The position numbers and the translations under genes are program-made. A DNA stretch of 64,000 nt, taken from contig NZ_JASZYG010000002.1 of assembly GCF_030317105.1 (NCBI RefSeq), positions 372,001 to 436,000 of the forward strand. Direction: 5' to 3'. Under the pieces are notes generated by a model. That model was not told the DNA's origin. It ran no database searches and was given only the letters and a program-made list of their open reading frames with translations. Each line of letters starts with the position of its first letter. The stretch's first letter is position 1. This stretch comes from Variovorax brevis. GTDB lineage: Bacteria; Pseudomonadota; Gammaproteobacteria; Burkholderiales; Burkholderiaceae_C. Below, one piece after another: positions 46,984 through 55,378 of the stretch.

Positions 46984-47520
46984 ATGAAGCGAATCAACCG
47001 GAGTGCCAACATGCTGCTTGCCCGCGCTGCATCCATCTTTGTTCTCAGCCTGTTCACCTGGATCGCCGCCCACGCACAGCCGAGCACTCGGGTCGAGGTC
47101 CAAGGCGCAGTGAAGCAGTCCCTGAGCCTGGACGTCGCGGCGCTCGCCGCCTTCCCCGCGCAGGCCATCGGCGAGGTGACATCGACGTCGAGCGGGGCCG
47201 GCACCGCGGCATCGACCACCGTGCGTGGCGTCAAGCTTTCCGCACTCATCGAGCGCGCCGGCCTCGTCACCGCCGACAAGAACGACTGGAAGACGCTGGT
47301 CGTCGTCGCCACCGCCACGGACGGCTATCGTGCGGTGTTCTCGTGGCCGGAGCTTTCCAACACCGCCGTCGGCGAAGGGGCGCTCGTGCTGTTCGAGCGC
47401 GACGGCAAGCCCCTGGATGAACGCGAAGGCCGTATCGCGATGATCTCGGCCGCGGACCTGCGCAAGGGACCGCGGCATGTGCGAAACCTCGTGCGCATCG
47501 AGGTGCGCGCGTTGAATTGA
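46984..47520 (+). CDS. Exported molybdopterin-binding-fold protein
   Basis: The 178-residue product has a signal peptide (about 1-31, FTWIAAHAQP) followed by a domain like the oxidoreductase molybdopterin-binding (SUOX) fold: VEVQGAVKQSLSLDVAALAAFP, VRGVKLSALIERAGL and RIAMISAADLRKGPRHVRNL. The Cys that ligates Mo in true sulfite-oxidase-type enzymes is not evident in the expected region, so it may bind a cofactor or ligand without being a redox enzyme. It starts 7 bases after the trmO-like gene and precedes a molbindin gene, indicating an operon. Confidence 0.78.
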   Translation: MKRINRSANMLLARAASIFVLSLFTWIAAHAQPSTRVEVQGAVKQSLSLDVAALAAFPAQAIGEVTSTSSGAGTAASTTVRGVKLSALIERAGLVTADKNDWKTLVVVATATDGYRAVFSWPELSNTAVGEGALVLFERDGKPLDEREGRIAMISAADLRKGPRHVRNLVRIEVRALN

Positions 47521-47558
47521 ACTTCCCGCTTCAATCAGCCAACCCCAGGAGAACCGCC

Positions 47559-47768
47559 ATGAAAATCAGCGCCCGCAACGTACTGCCCGGAAAAATCACC
47601 GCCATCAACCACGGCCCGGTGACCACCGAAGTGACCCTGGAAATCGCGCCCGGCGTGGAGATCGTTGCCACCATCACCACGACCTCGGCCAACTCGCTCA
47701 AGCTGGCCGTCGGTGGCCAAGCCTACGGGTTGATCAAGGCATCGAGCGTGATGGTCGGGGTGGATTGA
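47559..47768 (+). CDS. Single-TOBE-domain molybdenum-binding protein (molbindin)
   Basis: A 69-residue protein made of one TOBE (Mop) domain: MKISARNVLPGKITAINHG, TTEVTLEIAPGVEIVATITTTSANSL and YGLIKASSVMVGVD. Molbindins oligomerise to bind molybdate or tungstate in the cytoplasm for storage or delivery. AGGAGA precedes the ATG at 47559. It completes a short Mo-related operon with the two genes upstream. Confidence 0.93.
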   Translation: MKISARNVLPGKITAINHGPVTTEVTLEIAPGVEIVATITTTSANSLKLAVGGQAYGLIKASSVMVGVD

Positions 47769-47845
47769 TTCCCCGATAGCAGCCCTGCTGCGCACGGGCA
47801 GCGCGCGGTGCAGAATCCGCCCATGCCCGCACCCACGTCAGCGCC

Positions 47846-48751
47846 GTGAACCTCCACCGGCTGGACCTGTTCTCGCTGTCCCTGTTCAGCTTGGTGGTGC
47901 GCAGTGGCAGCATCAGCAAGGGCGCCGAACTGGCGAACCTTGCCGTCGGTGCCGCCAGCAAGCGCATCACCGACCTCGAAGCGGCCGTGGGCTCGCCGCT
48001 GCTGGAGCGCCATTCGCGCGGGATCACCCTGACGGTTGCCGGCCAGGCGCTTCAGGTGCATGCGCAACGCATCCTCAGCGACGTCGATCAACTGGCGGCG
48101 GATCTGTCGGATTACGCGACCGGCTTGGTCGGCGTCGTGCGCTTGTGGGCCAACACGTCGGCGGTGACGCAGTTCCTGCCGGCGGACATCTCGTCCTTCG
48201 TGCGCGCGAACCCCGGCATCCGCATCGAACTCGAGGAAGAAGACAGCGGCGAAGTGGTGCTGGCGGTGCTCGATGGCCGTGCCGATTTCGGCATCTTCGC
48301 CGACCGCACGCCCGCCTTCGGCTTGCACCAGATGAGCTACCGCGATGACCTCCTGGTGCTCGTGGTGCCCCAAGGCCATCCCCTGGCGCGCCGGCGCTCG
48401 GTGCGCTTCGAGGAAGCCATCGAATACGACTTCGTCAGCCTGCCCAAGGGCACCTCGCTCGCCAAGCGGCTGCAGGCCGAGACCAACGCCTTGGGCCGCA
48501 GCCTGAAGATGCGCCTGCAGGTGCGCAGCTTCGATGCGATGTGTCAGATGGTGGCGGCCGGCTTGGGCGTTGCCGTGCTGCCGCGCGAGGCGATCCAGCC
48601 CCACGTGCGATCGATGAACCTGCGGCAAATTGCGCTGCAGGATGCGTGGGCTTCGCGGCGCCTGCTGATCGGCCTGCGCGACGCCAGCGCGGTGCCGCGG
48701 CACGTGCGCCTGCTGATCGATCACCTCTGCGAAGCGCCCCGACGCTCCTGA
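47846..48751 (+). CDS. LysR-type transcriptional regulator
   Basis: The 301-residue protein has an N-terminal winged helix (LFSLSLFSLVVRSGSISKGAELANLAVGAASKRITDLE) and a LysR substrate-binding domain (about 90-295). The GTG at 47846 begins MNLHRLDLFSL. It lies upstream, and on the same strand, of the MFS/CoA-transferase/lyase cluster beginning at 48861 and is the likely regulator of that cluster. The arrangement is not divergent, which is a little unusual for LysR regulators. Confidence 0.92.
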   Translation: MNLHRLDLFSLSLFSLVVRSGSISKGAELANLAVGAASKRITDLEAAVGSPLLERHSRGITLTVAGQALQVHAQRILSDVDQLAADLSDYATGLVGVVRLWANTSAVTQFLPADISSFVRANPGIRIELEEEDSGEVVLAVLDGRADFGIFADRTPAFGLHQMSYRDDLLVLVVPQGHPLARRRSVRFEEAIEYDFVSLPKGTSLAKRLQAETNALGRSLKMRLQVRSFDAMCQMVAAGLGVAVLPREAIQPHVRSMNLRQIALQDAWASRRLLIGLRDASAVPRHVRLLIDHLCEAPRRS

Positions 48752-48860
48752 GGGGAAACCCCGGCCGGCTTTCGCGATCCACGAAAGCTGGCGACGCACC
48801 TTTGTCGTTCCCTCGGCGGGGGCGAAATTCCAGAATTCATGCACCCCCAAGGAGTCACGC

Positions 48861-50240
48861 ATGAGTTCAACCATTCCGTCCCACGCCAGCGTCGCGAGCA
48901 GCAGTCACGACGCGCCATCACCGAGCGAATCCAGCATCGTGCGCAAGGTCGCATGGCGAATCATGCCGCTGATCATGGTGTGCTACCTGTTCGCATTCTT
49001 CGACCGCATCAACATCAGCTTTGCCAAGTTTGCGCTGCAAAGCGACCTGCACCTCAGCGACACCGCCTACGGCTTCGGCGCCGGCCTCTTCGTCGTCGGC
49101 TACGTGCTGTTCGAGGTACCGAGCAACCTGATGCTCTACAAGGTCGGTGCGCGGCGCTGGATCGCCCGCATCATGGTGTCGTGGGGCATCGCCACGGCCT
49201 TGATGGTGTTCGTGCAGACCGAGTGGCAGTTCTATGTGCTGCGCTTCCTGATCGGCGCGATGGAAGCCGGCTTCGCACCGGGTGTGCTGTTCTACTTGAC
49301 GCTGTGGTTTCCGGTGGCGTACCGCGGCCGCATCACCTCGACGCTGTTCCTCGCATCGGCTTTCGCCGGCCTCGTCGGCGCGCCCGCCGCAGGGCTGGTG
49401 TTGTCGCATCTGGATGGCGCCCTCGGCATGGCGGGCTGGCATTGGCTGTTCCTCGTGGGCGGCTTGCCGTGCGTCGTGCTCGGCTTTCTCGTGTTCAACG
49501 TGCTGAAGGATCGCATCCAGGATGCCAGCTGGCTGACGCCGGCCGAGCAAACGCTTCTGTCGAGCCGCATCGCCGACCAGAACAAGAGCATCGGCAGCCA
49601 CTCGCTGCTGGGTGCGCTGAAGACGCCAGGCTTCCTGACGCTGGGCCTCGTCTACTTCCTGATCCAGGTCGCGTCCTATGGCCTGAATTTCTGGGCTCCG
49701 CACCTCATCCGCACCTCGGGCACGACGAACCCCACGGTCATCGGCCTGCTGACCTCGGTGCCTTACCTGTGCGGCGCGATTGCGATGCTCGTCGTCGGCA
49801 AACTGTCGGATGCCACCGGCGAGCGGCGCAAGTTCGTCGCAGGGCTGATCACGCTGTCGGCCCTGGGCTTCTTCGCTGCGGGCTTCTTCGACAAGAGCAC
49901 CGCCTTGCTGGTGGTGGCGCTGGGGGTGATGGGTGCAGGCGTCATCGCTTCCATCCCCGCCTTCTGGGCCTTGCCGCCGCGGCTCGTGACGGGAGCGGGC
50001 GCCGCTGGCGGCATCGCGCTCATCAACACGCTGGGACAACTGGGCGGCATCGTCAGCCCGGTGATGGTGGGGCGCATCAAGGACATCACCGGCAGCACCA
50101 CGCCGGCCCTGTATGTCATCGGCGTCCTGAGCCTGGCCTGCGCGGCGATCCTGATGTATGGGCTGCCCGCCACGCTGCGACGCAAGGAAGAGCGCAAGCC
50201 GAACCTGACAGGCTTCGCGACCGGAGCCGCCGCGCGCTGA
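48861..50240 (+). CDS. MFS transporter of the anion:cation symporter type
   Basis: The 459-residue protein has twelve predicted helices. It shows the ACS-family features FDRINISFAKFALQ in helix 1, FEVPSNLMLYKVGARRWIARI and the central loop with RIADQNKS. Members take up organic acids such as tartrate, phthalate, hexuronates or 4-hydroxyphenylacetate. AGGAG lies 8 bases before the ATG at 48861. As the first gene of a CoA-transferase and lyase cluster it is the likely uptake route for a dicarboxylic acid. Confidence 0.93.
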   Translation: MSSTIPSHASVASSSHDAPSPSESSIVRKVAWRIMPLIMVCYLFAFFDRINISFAKFALQSDLHLSDTAYGFGAGLFVVGYVLFEVPSNLMLYKVGARRWIARIMVSWGIATALMVFVQTEWQFYVLRFLIGAMEAGFAPGVLFYLTLWFPVAYRGRITSTLFLASAFAGLVGAPAAGLVLSHLDGALGMAGWHWLFLVGGLPCVVLGFLVFNVLKDRIQDASWLTPAEQTLLSSRIADQNKSIGSHSLLGALKTPGFLTLGLVYFLIQVASYGLNFWAPHLIRTSGTTNPTVIGLLTSVPYLCGAIAMLVVGKLSDATGERRKFVAGLITLSALGFFAAGFFDKSTALLVVALGVMGAGVIASIPAFWALPPRLVTGAGAAGGIALINTLGQLGGIVSPVMVGRIKDITGSTTPALYVIGVLSLACAAILMYGLPATLRRKEERKPNLTGFATGAAAR

Positions 50241-50273
50241 ATGCCATTCCATATCCCTCGAAGGAAACAAGCC

Positions 50274-51470
50274 ATGAACGATTCCAGAGGCGCTCTCTCC
50301 GGACTGCGCATCCTCGACCTCACCCGGGTTCTTGCCGGCCCCTTCTGCACCATGATGCTCGCCGACATGGGGGCCGAGGTCATCAAGATCGAGCAGCCCG
50401 GCAAGGGCGACGACACGCGCCATTTCGCGCCCTTCCAGAACGGCGAAAGCGCCTACTACATGAACCTCAACCGGGGCAAGAAGGGCGTCACGCTCGACCT
50501 CAAGGGCGAGGGACGCGAGATCTTCCTGGAGCTTGTGAAGAAGGCCGACGTCGTGGTCGAGAACTATCGCCCCGGCACCATGGACAAGCTCGGCCTGGGC
50601 TACGAGACGCTCAAGGACATCAACCCCGGCCTGGTGTACGCCGCGGTCTCCGGTTTTGGCGACACCGGCCCCTACCGGTTGCGTCCGGGCTACGACATCA
50701 TTGCCCAGGCCATGGGCGGCCTGATGAGCACCACGGGCTGGCCGGGCGGCGAGCCCACACGCTCGGGCACGGCGATGGGCGATGTGCTGGCGGGCCTGTC
50801 GGTCACCATCGGCCTGCTCGCGGCCCTGCGCCATCGCGACCAGACGGGCGTGGGACAGAAGGTCGATGTCGCACTGGTCGACTCGGTGGTGGCGAGCCTG
50901 GAGATCATCACGCAGATCTACCTGGCCGATGGCCGCGTGCCCGAGCGCATTGGCAACCGCTACGAGTCGTGCTACCCCTATGACTCCTTCGCGGCCAGCG
51001 ACGGCAGCGTGGTCATCGCGGCGGCGAATGACAAGCTGTGGCGCCTCGTGTGCGGCGCCATCGGGCAGGCTTCGCTGGCTGATGACGAACGCTTCGACAC
51101 CAACGCGAAGCGGGTGCAGCGCCATGCGCAGATCAAGACGCTGATCGAAGAGTGGACGCGCACGCGCCGGGTCGACGACATCGTCGACGCCATGCTCGCC
51201 GTGGGTGTGCCGGCCTCGCCGATCAACACCGTCGACCGGCTGGTGACGGACCCGCACATCGCCGTGGCGCGCGAGATGTTCGTCGACGTCGAGCATCCGA
51301 CCGCCGGCAAGACAAAACTGACGGGCGCGCACATCAAGCTGAGCGCGACGCCTGCGCGCCTGCGCACGCCGGCACCGCGGCTGGGCGAGCACAACGACAG
51401 CGTGCTTGGCGGCCTGCTGGGCCTGCCATCCGAACGCCTTCAGGCCTTGCGCAGCGAAGGCGTCATCTGA
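50274..51470 (+). CDS. Family III CoA-transferase (CaiB/BaiF type), first copy
   Basis: A 398-residue CaiB/BaiF-type enzyme that moves CoA between carboxylic acids. Markers are GLRILDLTRVLAGPFCTMMLADMGAEVIKIE (start), NRGKKGVTLDLK, VVVENYRPGTMDKLGLGY with the region preceding the catalytic Asp, and AQAMGGLMSTTGWPGGEPTRSGTAMGDVLAG. The start at ATG 50274 (AAGGAA upstream) is preferred over an in-frame ATG at 50241, which abuts the MFS stop. A second, diverged copy lies at 51577; together they may form a heteromer or act at two steps. Confidence 0.93.
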   Translation: MNDSRGALSGLRILDLTRVLAGPFCTMMLADMGAEVIKIEQPGKGDDTRHFAPFQNGESAYYMNLNRGKKGVTLDLKGEGREIFLELVKKADVVVENYRPGTMDKLGLGYETLKDINPGLVYAAVSGFGDTGPYRLRPGYDIIAQAMGGLMSTTGWPGGEPTRSGTAMGDVLAGLSVTIGLLAALRHRDQTGVGQKVDVALVDSVVASLEIITQIYLADGRVPERIGNRYESCYPYDSFAASDGSVVIAAANDKLWRLVCGAIGQASLADDERFDTNAKRVQRHAQIKTLIEEWTRTRRVDDIVDAMLAVGVPASPINTVDRLVTDPHIAVAREMFVDVEHPTAGKTKLTGAHIKLSATPARLRTPAPRLGEHNDSVLGGLLGLPSERLQALRSEGVI

Positions 51471-51576
51471 TGAATCGGCAGCAAGGGTTTTCCTGCACGC
51501 GCTTTCGCGAATGGAGAAAGCTCGGCTCGCCACTGTGTCATTCCGCGCAAGGCGCCCTGATTGAACAATCAACATC

Positions 51577-52794
51577 ATGAACACAACGACTGAGACAACC
51601 CCGCCGCGCGGCGCCCTTCACGGCGTGCGCGTCATCGAAATGGGCCAGCTCATCGCCGGCCCCTTCGCCGGCAAGACGCTCGGCGAATTCGGCGCCGACG
51701 TCATCAAGATCGAGGCGCCCGGCGCCGGCGATCCGCTGCGCAACTGGCGCCTCATCAAGGAGGGAACGTCGGTGTGGTGGCAGGTGCAGTCACGCAACAA
51801 GCGCTCCATTGCACTGGACCTGCGCAGCCCCGAAGGCCAGGAAATTGCGCGCAAGCTCATCGCCGAGGCCGACGTGTTGATCGAGAACTTCCGCCCCGGC
51901 ACGCTGGAAGGCTGGGGCATGGGCTACGACGTGCTGTCCCAACTCAATCCCGGCCTGGTGATGCTGCGCATCTCGGGCTACGGCCAGACGGGGCCCTATC
52001 GCGATCTTCCCGGCTTCGGCGCCATCGGTGAAGCCATGGGCGGACTGCGCCACCTGACCGGCGAACCCGGCCGCGTGCCGGTGCGCTGCGGCATCTCCAT
52101 TGGCGATACGCTGGCGGCACTGCACGGCACCATCGGCATCCTCACGGCGCTGTACCACCGCAAGGTGAACGGCGGGCAGGGCCAGGTGATCGACGTGGCG
52201 CTGCACGAGGCGGTGTTCAACGTCATGGAAAGCCTGATTCCCGAATACAGCGCCTTCGGTGCCGTGCGCGAGGCGGCAGGAAGTGCATTGCCGGGCATTG
52301 CGCCATCCAACGCATACCGGTGCGTGGATGGCTACGTGCTCATCGCCGGCAACGGCGACAGCATTTTCAAGCGCCTCATGCAGACCATCGGGCGCAACGA
52401 CCTGGGTGAGGACGAAGGCCTGGCCAGCAACGCCGGCCGCGTGGCGCGCGTCGCGCAACTCGACGAAGCCATCGAAGCCTGGACGCAGACCCGATCGATG
52501 GCCGATGTGCTCGCCATCCTTGGCGAGGCGAAGGTGCCGGCCGGCAAGGTCTACACCGCCAAGGACATCGACGAAGACCCGCACTACCGGGCGCGCGACA
52601 TGATCCTGCAGCAGACCACGCGCGACGGCCATGTGGTCGACGTGCCCGGCGTCGTGCCCAAGCTGCTTGGCACGCCGGGCACGGTGAGGACGTCGGCGCC
52701 GCATCTGGGCGACGACACCGATGCGGTGCTCGGTGAACTCGGTTTTTCAACGCAAGACATCGTCGCGCTGCGCGACAGGAAGGTGGTCGCATGA
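51577..52794 (+). CDS. Family III CoA-transferase (CaiB/BaiF type), second copy
   Basis: This 405-residue enzyme is the second CaiB/BaiF-type transferase: GVRVIEMGQLIAGPFAGKTLGEFGADVIKIEAP, NKRSIALDLRSPEG, VLIENFRPGTLEGWGMGY and GFGAIGEAMGGLRHLTGEPG. Its sequence is clearly diverged from the copy at 50274, so it is not a recent duplicate. A 106-base gap separates the two. The next gene, an HMG-CoA-lyase-like enzyme, overlaps its stop (ATGA), so this transferase probably makes the CoA ester that the lyase cleaves. Confidence 0.94.
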   Translation: MNTTTETTPPRGALHGVRVIEMGQLIAGPFAGKTLGEFGADVIKIEAPGAGDPLRNWRLIKEGTSVWWQVQSRNKRSIALDLRSPEGQEIARKLIAEADVLIENFRPGTLEGWGMGYDVLSQLNPGLVMLRISGYGQTGPYRDLPGFGAIGEAMGGLRHLTGEPGRVPVRCGISIGDTLAALHGTIGILTALYHRKVNGGQGQVIDVALHEAVFNVMESLIPEYSAFGAVREAAGSALPGIAPSNAYRCVDGYVLIAGNGDSIFKRLMQTIGRNDLGEDEGLASNAGRVARVAQLDEAIEAWTQTRSMADVLAILGEAKVPAGKVYTAKDIDEDPHYRARDMILQQTTRDGHVVDVPGVVPKLLGTPGTVRTSAPHLGDDTDAVLGELGFSTQDIVALRDRKVVA

Positions 52795-53780
52795 ACGCGA
52801 ACGACAAGCTCTGGAACGGCGCCGGCCGGCGCATCTACATGCAGGAAGTCGGCACGCGCGACGGCCTGCAGGCCGAGGCGGCCTTTGTACCGACCGACGA
52901 CAAGATCGCGCTGGTCAACGCGCTGTCCCAAGCCGGCATGGCGAAGATCGAAGTGACGGCCTTCGTGTCGCCCACGGCGATCCCGGCCTTGCGCGATGCC
53001 GAAGCGGTGCTGCGCCGGATCGACCGCGTGCCCGGCGTGATCTACAGCGCACTGGTGCCCAATGTGCGCGGCGCAGAGCGCGCCATCGATGCGCTGGCGG
53101 ACGAAATGAACCTCGTCATGTCGGCCAGCGAAACCCACAACCTGGCCAACCTGCGCATGACGCGCGAGCAGTCCTTTGCGGGCTTGTCGGAAGTCAACAA
53201 GCTGGCGCGCCTTGCCAAGGTCAGCGTCAATGTGTCGCTCTCGTGTTCATTCGGTTGCCCGATGGAAGGCGACGTGCCTGTGGACGCGGTGCTCGACTGG
53301 TGCGCGCGCTTTGTCGAAGGCATGGGCGCGCGCGGTGTGACGCTGTGCGACACCACGGGCATGGCCTATCCGGGGCAGGTTGCCGAGCTCACGGCCGCTT
53401 TCCGGGCGCGCTGGCCGGACACCGAACTCACGCTGCACTTCCACAACACGCGCGGCATGGGCCTGGCCAATGTGCTGGCGGGCATCGGCGCCGGCGCCGA
53501 CCGCTTCGATGCCTCGCTCGGCGGCATTGGCGGCTGCCCCTACGCGCCGGGCGCCACGGGCAATGTGTGCACCGAGGAAATCGTGCATGCGCTCACGCTG
53601 ATGGACTACGACACCGGCGTCGATCTGGCGCGGTTGATCGACGCGTCGAAGTGCCTGCCCGCGCTCATCGGCCACGACATCCCGAGCCAGATCGTCAAGG
53701 CCGGCCGCCGCCTCGACCTGCATCCCGTGCCGGGCGATTTCGCCGCCATTCGCGAGCGTGCCGTCGCGCGGACCCACTGA
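52791..53780 (+). CDS. Hydroxymethylglutaryl-CoA lyase-like enzyme
   Basis: A 329-residue TIM-barrel enzyme of the HMGL family, which cleaves beta-hydroxyacyl-CoA thioesters to acetyl-CoA (or a related CoA) and a ketone or keto acid. The catalytic Arg-Asp pair is in EVGTRDGLQAE, metal-binding His residues are in LHFHNTRGMG, and the active-site Cys is in GIGGCPYAPGATGN. The substrate may be HMG-CoA or a citramalyl-CoA-like compound; sequence alone does not tell. The gene is coupled to the second CoA-transferase by an ATGA overlap and followed by a Bug-type binding protein. Confidence 0.92.
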   Translation: MNANDKLWNGAGRRIYMQEVGTRDGLQAEAAFVPTDDKIALVNALSQAGMAKIEVTAFVSPTAIPALRDAEAVLRRIDRVPGVIYSALVPNVRGAERAIDALADEMNLVMSASETHNLANLRMTREQSFAGLSEVNKLARLAKVSVNVSLSCSFGCPMEGDVPVDAVLDWCARFVEGMGARGVTLCDTTGMAYPGQVAELTAAFRARWPDTELTLHFHNTRGMGLANVLAGIGAGADRFDASLGGIGGCPYAPGATGNVCTEEIVHALTLMDYDTGVDLARLIDASKCLPALIGHDIPSQIVKAGRRLDLHPVPGDFAAIRERAVARTH

Positions 53781-53816
53781 TCCCCCACACACATTCGAAA
53801 GAAAGAGAGACAAGCC

Positions 53817-54812
53817 ATGACATCGCAACACAAGGCACCCGCGCGCCGCGCATTCACCCTGCTCATCGCCGCATGCGGCATGGCCGCCGTGGGCATGGCG
53901 CTCGCCGAGGACGCCTACCCGAGCCGCCCCATCACCATGGTGGTGCCGACGGCGCCCGGCGGCACGACCGACATCTCGGCGCGCATGCTCGCCGAACCGC
54001 TGGGCAAGGCGCTTGGCCAATCCGTCATTGTCGACAACAAGGGCGGTGGCAACGGGGCGATTGCCGCCATGGCGGTCAAGCGTGCCGACCCGAGTGGCTA
54101 CACGCTGTTGATGCAGTACTCGGGCTACCACGTCATCACGCCGCACGTGAGCCAGCAAAAGCCGCAGTGGACCGCGGAGGACTTTCGCCCGGTCGCCAAC
54201 GTGGTGAGCGCGCCGCAGGTCATCGTGGTGCGCGAGGGCGTGCCGGCCAAAAGCCTGGCGGAATTGATTGCCTACGCCAAGGCCAATCCGGGCAAGCTGA
54301 CTTACGCGTCGTCCGGCAACGGCTCGCTGCAGCACGTGACGGGTGCGATGCTGGAGCAGCAGGCGGGCATCCAGCTGACGCACGTGCCATACAAGGGAAC
54401 CGGCCCCGCGCTGCAAGACCTGCTGGGCGGCCAGGTCGACATGACCTTCGGCACGCCGCCGCCCTTCATGCAGCACATCCAGGCGGGCAAGCTGCGCGCA
54501 CTGGCCGTGACCGGCAAGGCGCGGCTGACTTCGCTGCCCAATGTGCCGACGGCTGCCGAGGCCGGCATGCCCAAGCTCGATGCCACCTCGTGGTTCGCGG
54601 TGTTCGCCCCGGTCAAGACGCCGCAGCCGGTCATCGACCGCCTGAGCAGCGAAATCGCGAAGATCACCGCCACGCCGGCCTTCCAGCAGAAGGCGGCGGA
54701 GCAGGGGGCGTCGGCCGACTACATGGACCCGAAGAAGCTGGCTGAATTCAGCAAGGCCGAACTGGCACGCTGGGGCCAGGTCGTCAAGGCTTCGAAGATC
54801 GAAGGGGATTGA
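53817..54812 (+). CDS. Tripartite tricarboxylate transporter (Bug-family) substrate-binding protein
   Basis: The 331-residue exported protein has a signal peptide (about 1-31) and the Bug/TctC fold: YPSRPITMVVPTAPGGTTDISARMLA, VDNKGGGNGAIAAMAVKRADPSGYT and HVPYKGTGPALQDLLGGQVDMTFG. These bind carboxylates or aromatics in the periplasm. No TctA/TctB membrane genes are present, which is usual for the many orphan Bug proteins of Burkholderiales. It belongs to the CoA-transferase/lyase cluster and may capture its substrate. AAAGAGAGA precedes the ATG. Confidence 0.94.
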   Translation: MTSQHKAPARRAFTLLIAACGMAAVGMALAEDAYPSRPITMVVPTAPGGTTDISARMLAEPLGKALGQSVIVDNKGGGNGAIAAMAVKRADPSGYTLLMQYSGYHVITPHVSQQKPQWTAEDFRPVANVVSAPQVIVVREGVPAKSLAELIAYAKANPGKLTYASSGNGSLQHVTGAMLEQQAGIQLTHVPYKGTGPALQDLLGGQVDMTFGTPPPFMQHIQAGKLRALAVTGKARLTSLPNVPTAAEAGMPKLDATSWFAVFAPVKTPQPVIDRLSSEIAKITATPAFQQKAAEQGASADYMDPKKLAEFSKAELARWGQVVKASKIEGD

Positions 54813-54824
54813 GCCGGGAGGCGA

Positions 54825-55208
54825 TCAGCGGCTGGGCGTTGCCGGAATGGGTGTGACGGTTTCACGGACCAAGCCGCCGCCCATCACGCTGCCGCTCGTG
54901 GTCGAAGTACTTGCCGCGCCGCTGCCCTGGATGCGTGCTTCGCAGTCGGTGCGCTCCGCGGCCGGCAGTGCCTGGCATCTTGCGGTGGCGTTCACGTCGG
55001 CACTGGCGCCGGGTTGGGTCAAGCCGCCGCGTGCAGCCTCCTGGCGCGCTGCGCCGGATTCGCGCGCACAGGCGGCCGGGTCTTGCCGGGGATCGCAGGT
55101 GGAGGGCTTGGCGGACTGGGCGGATGCAGTGCCGCAGGCGAGAAGGGCGGCGAGCGACAGCAACAGGCCACCGGTCTGGAAGCGTAGGTTTTTCAAGTGA
55201 GTCTCCAT
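54825..55208 (-). CDS. Small exported protein of unknown function
   Basis: The 127-residue product (ATG 55208) has a signal peptide (about 1-30, LLACGTASAQSAK) and a small mature part with a CDPRQDPAACAREsG motif and a later C..LPAAERTDC pair, suggesting two disulfides. The Cys spacing resembles small Burkholderiales periplasmic proteins, but I know no function. It is convergent with the Bug-type gene and divergent from the HAD phosphatase gene. Confidence 0.75.
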   Translation of the reverse strand: METHLKNLRFQTGGLLLSLAALLACGTASAQSAKPSTCDPRQDPAACARESGAARQEAARGGLTQPGASADVNATARCQALPAAERTDCEARIQGSGAASTSTTSGSVMGGGLVRETVTPIPATPSR

Positions 55209-55378
55209 GGATTGATCAGGGGCGAGCATGCGCGTTTGCCCCGCGAGCGCTGTAGGCACGCGTCGCGTCTTGCGCGAGTCCTGCAGCCCCATCCGGCGCA
55301 AGCACGCGACGAAGCGCTCCCACGGGCCTGTTCCCATGGGGTCCAGCCTGGCCGCCGACAGACGCTAAGCTCATCCCC

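Noticed and set aside
48918..51584. 888-codon minus-strand open frame opposite the MFS and CoA-transferase genes
   Set aside because: Opposite to well-supported genes with canonical motifs; product is low-complexity and Arg/His-rich.
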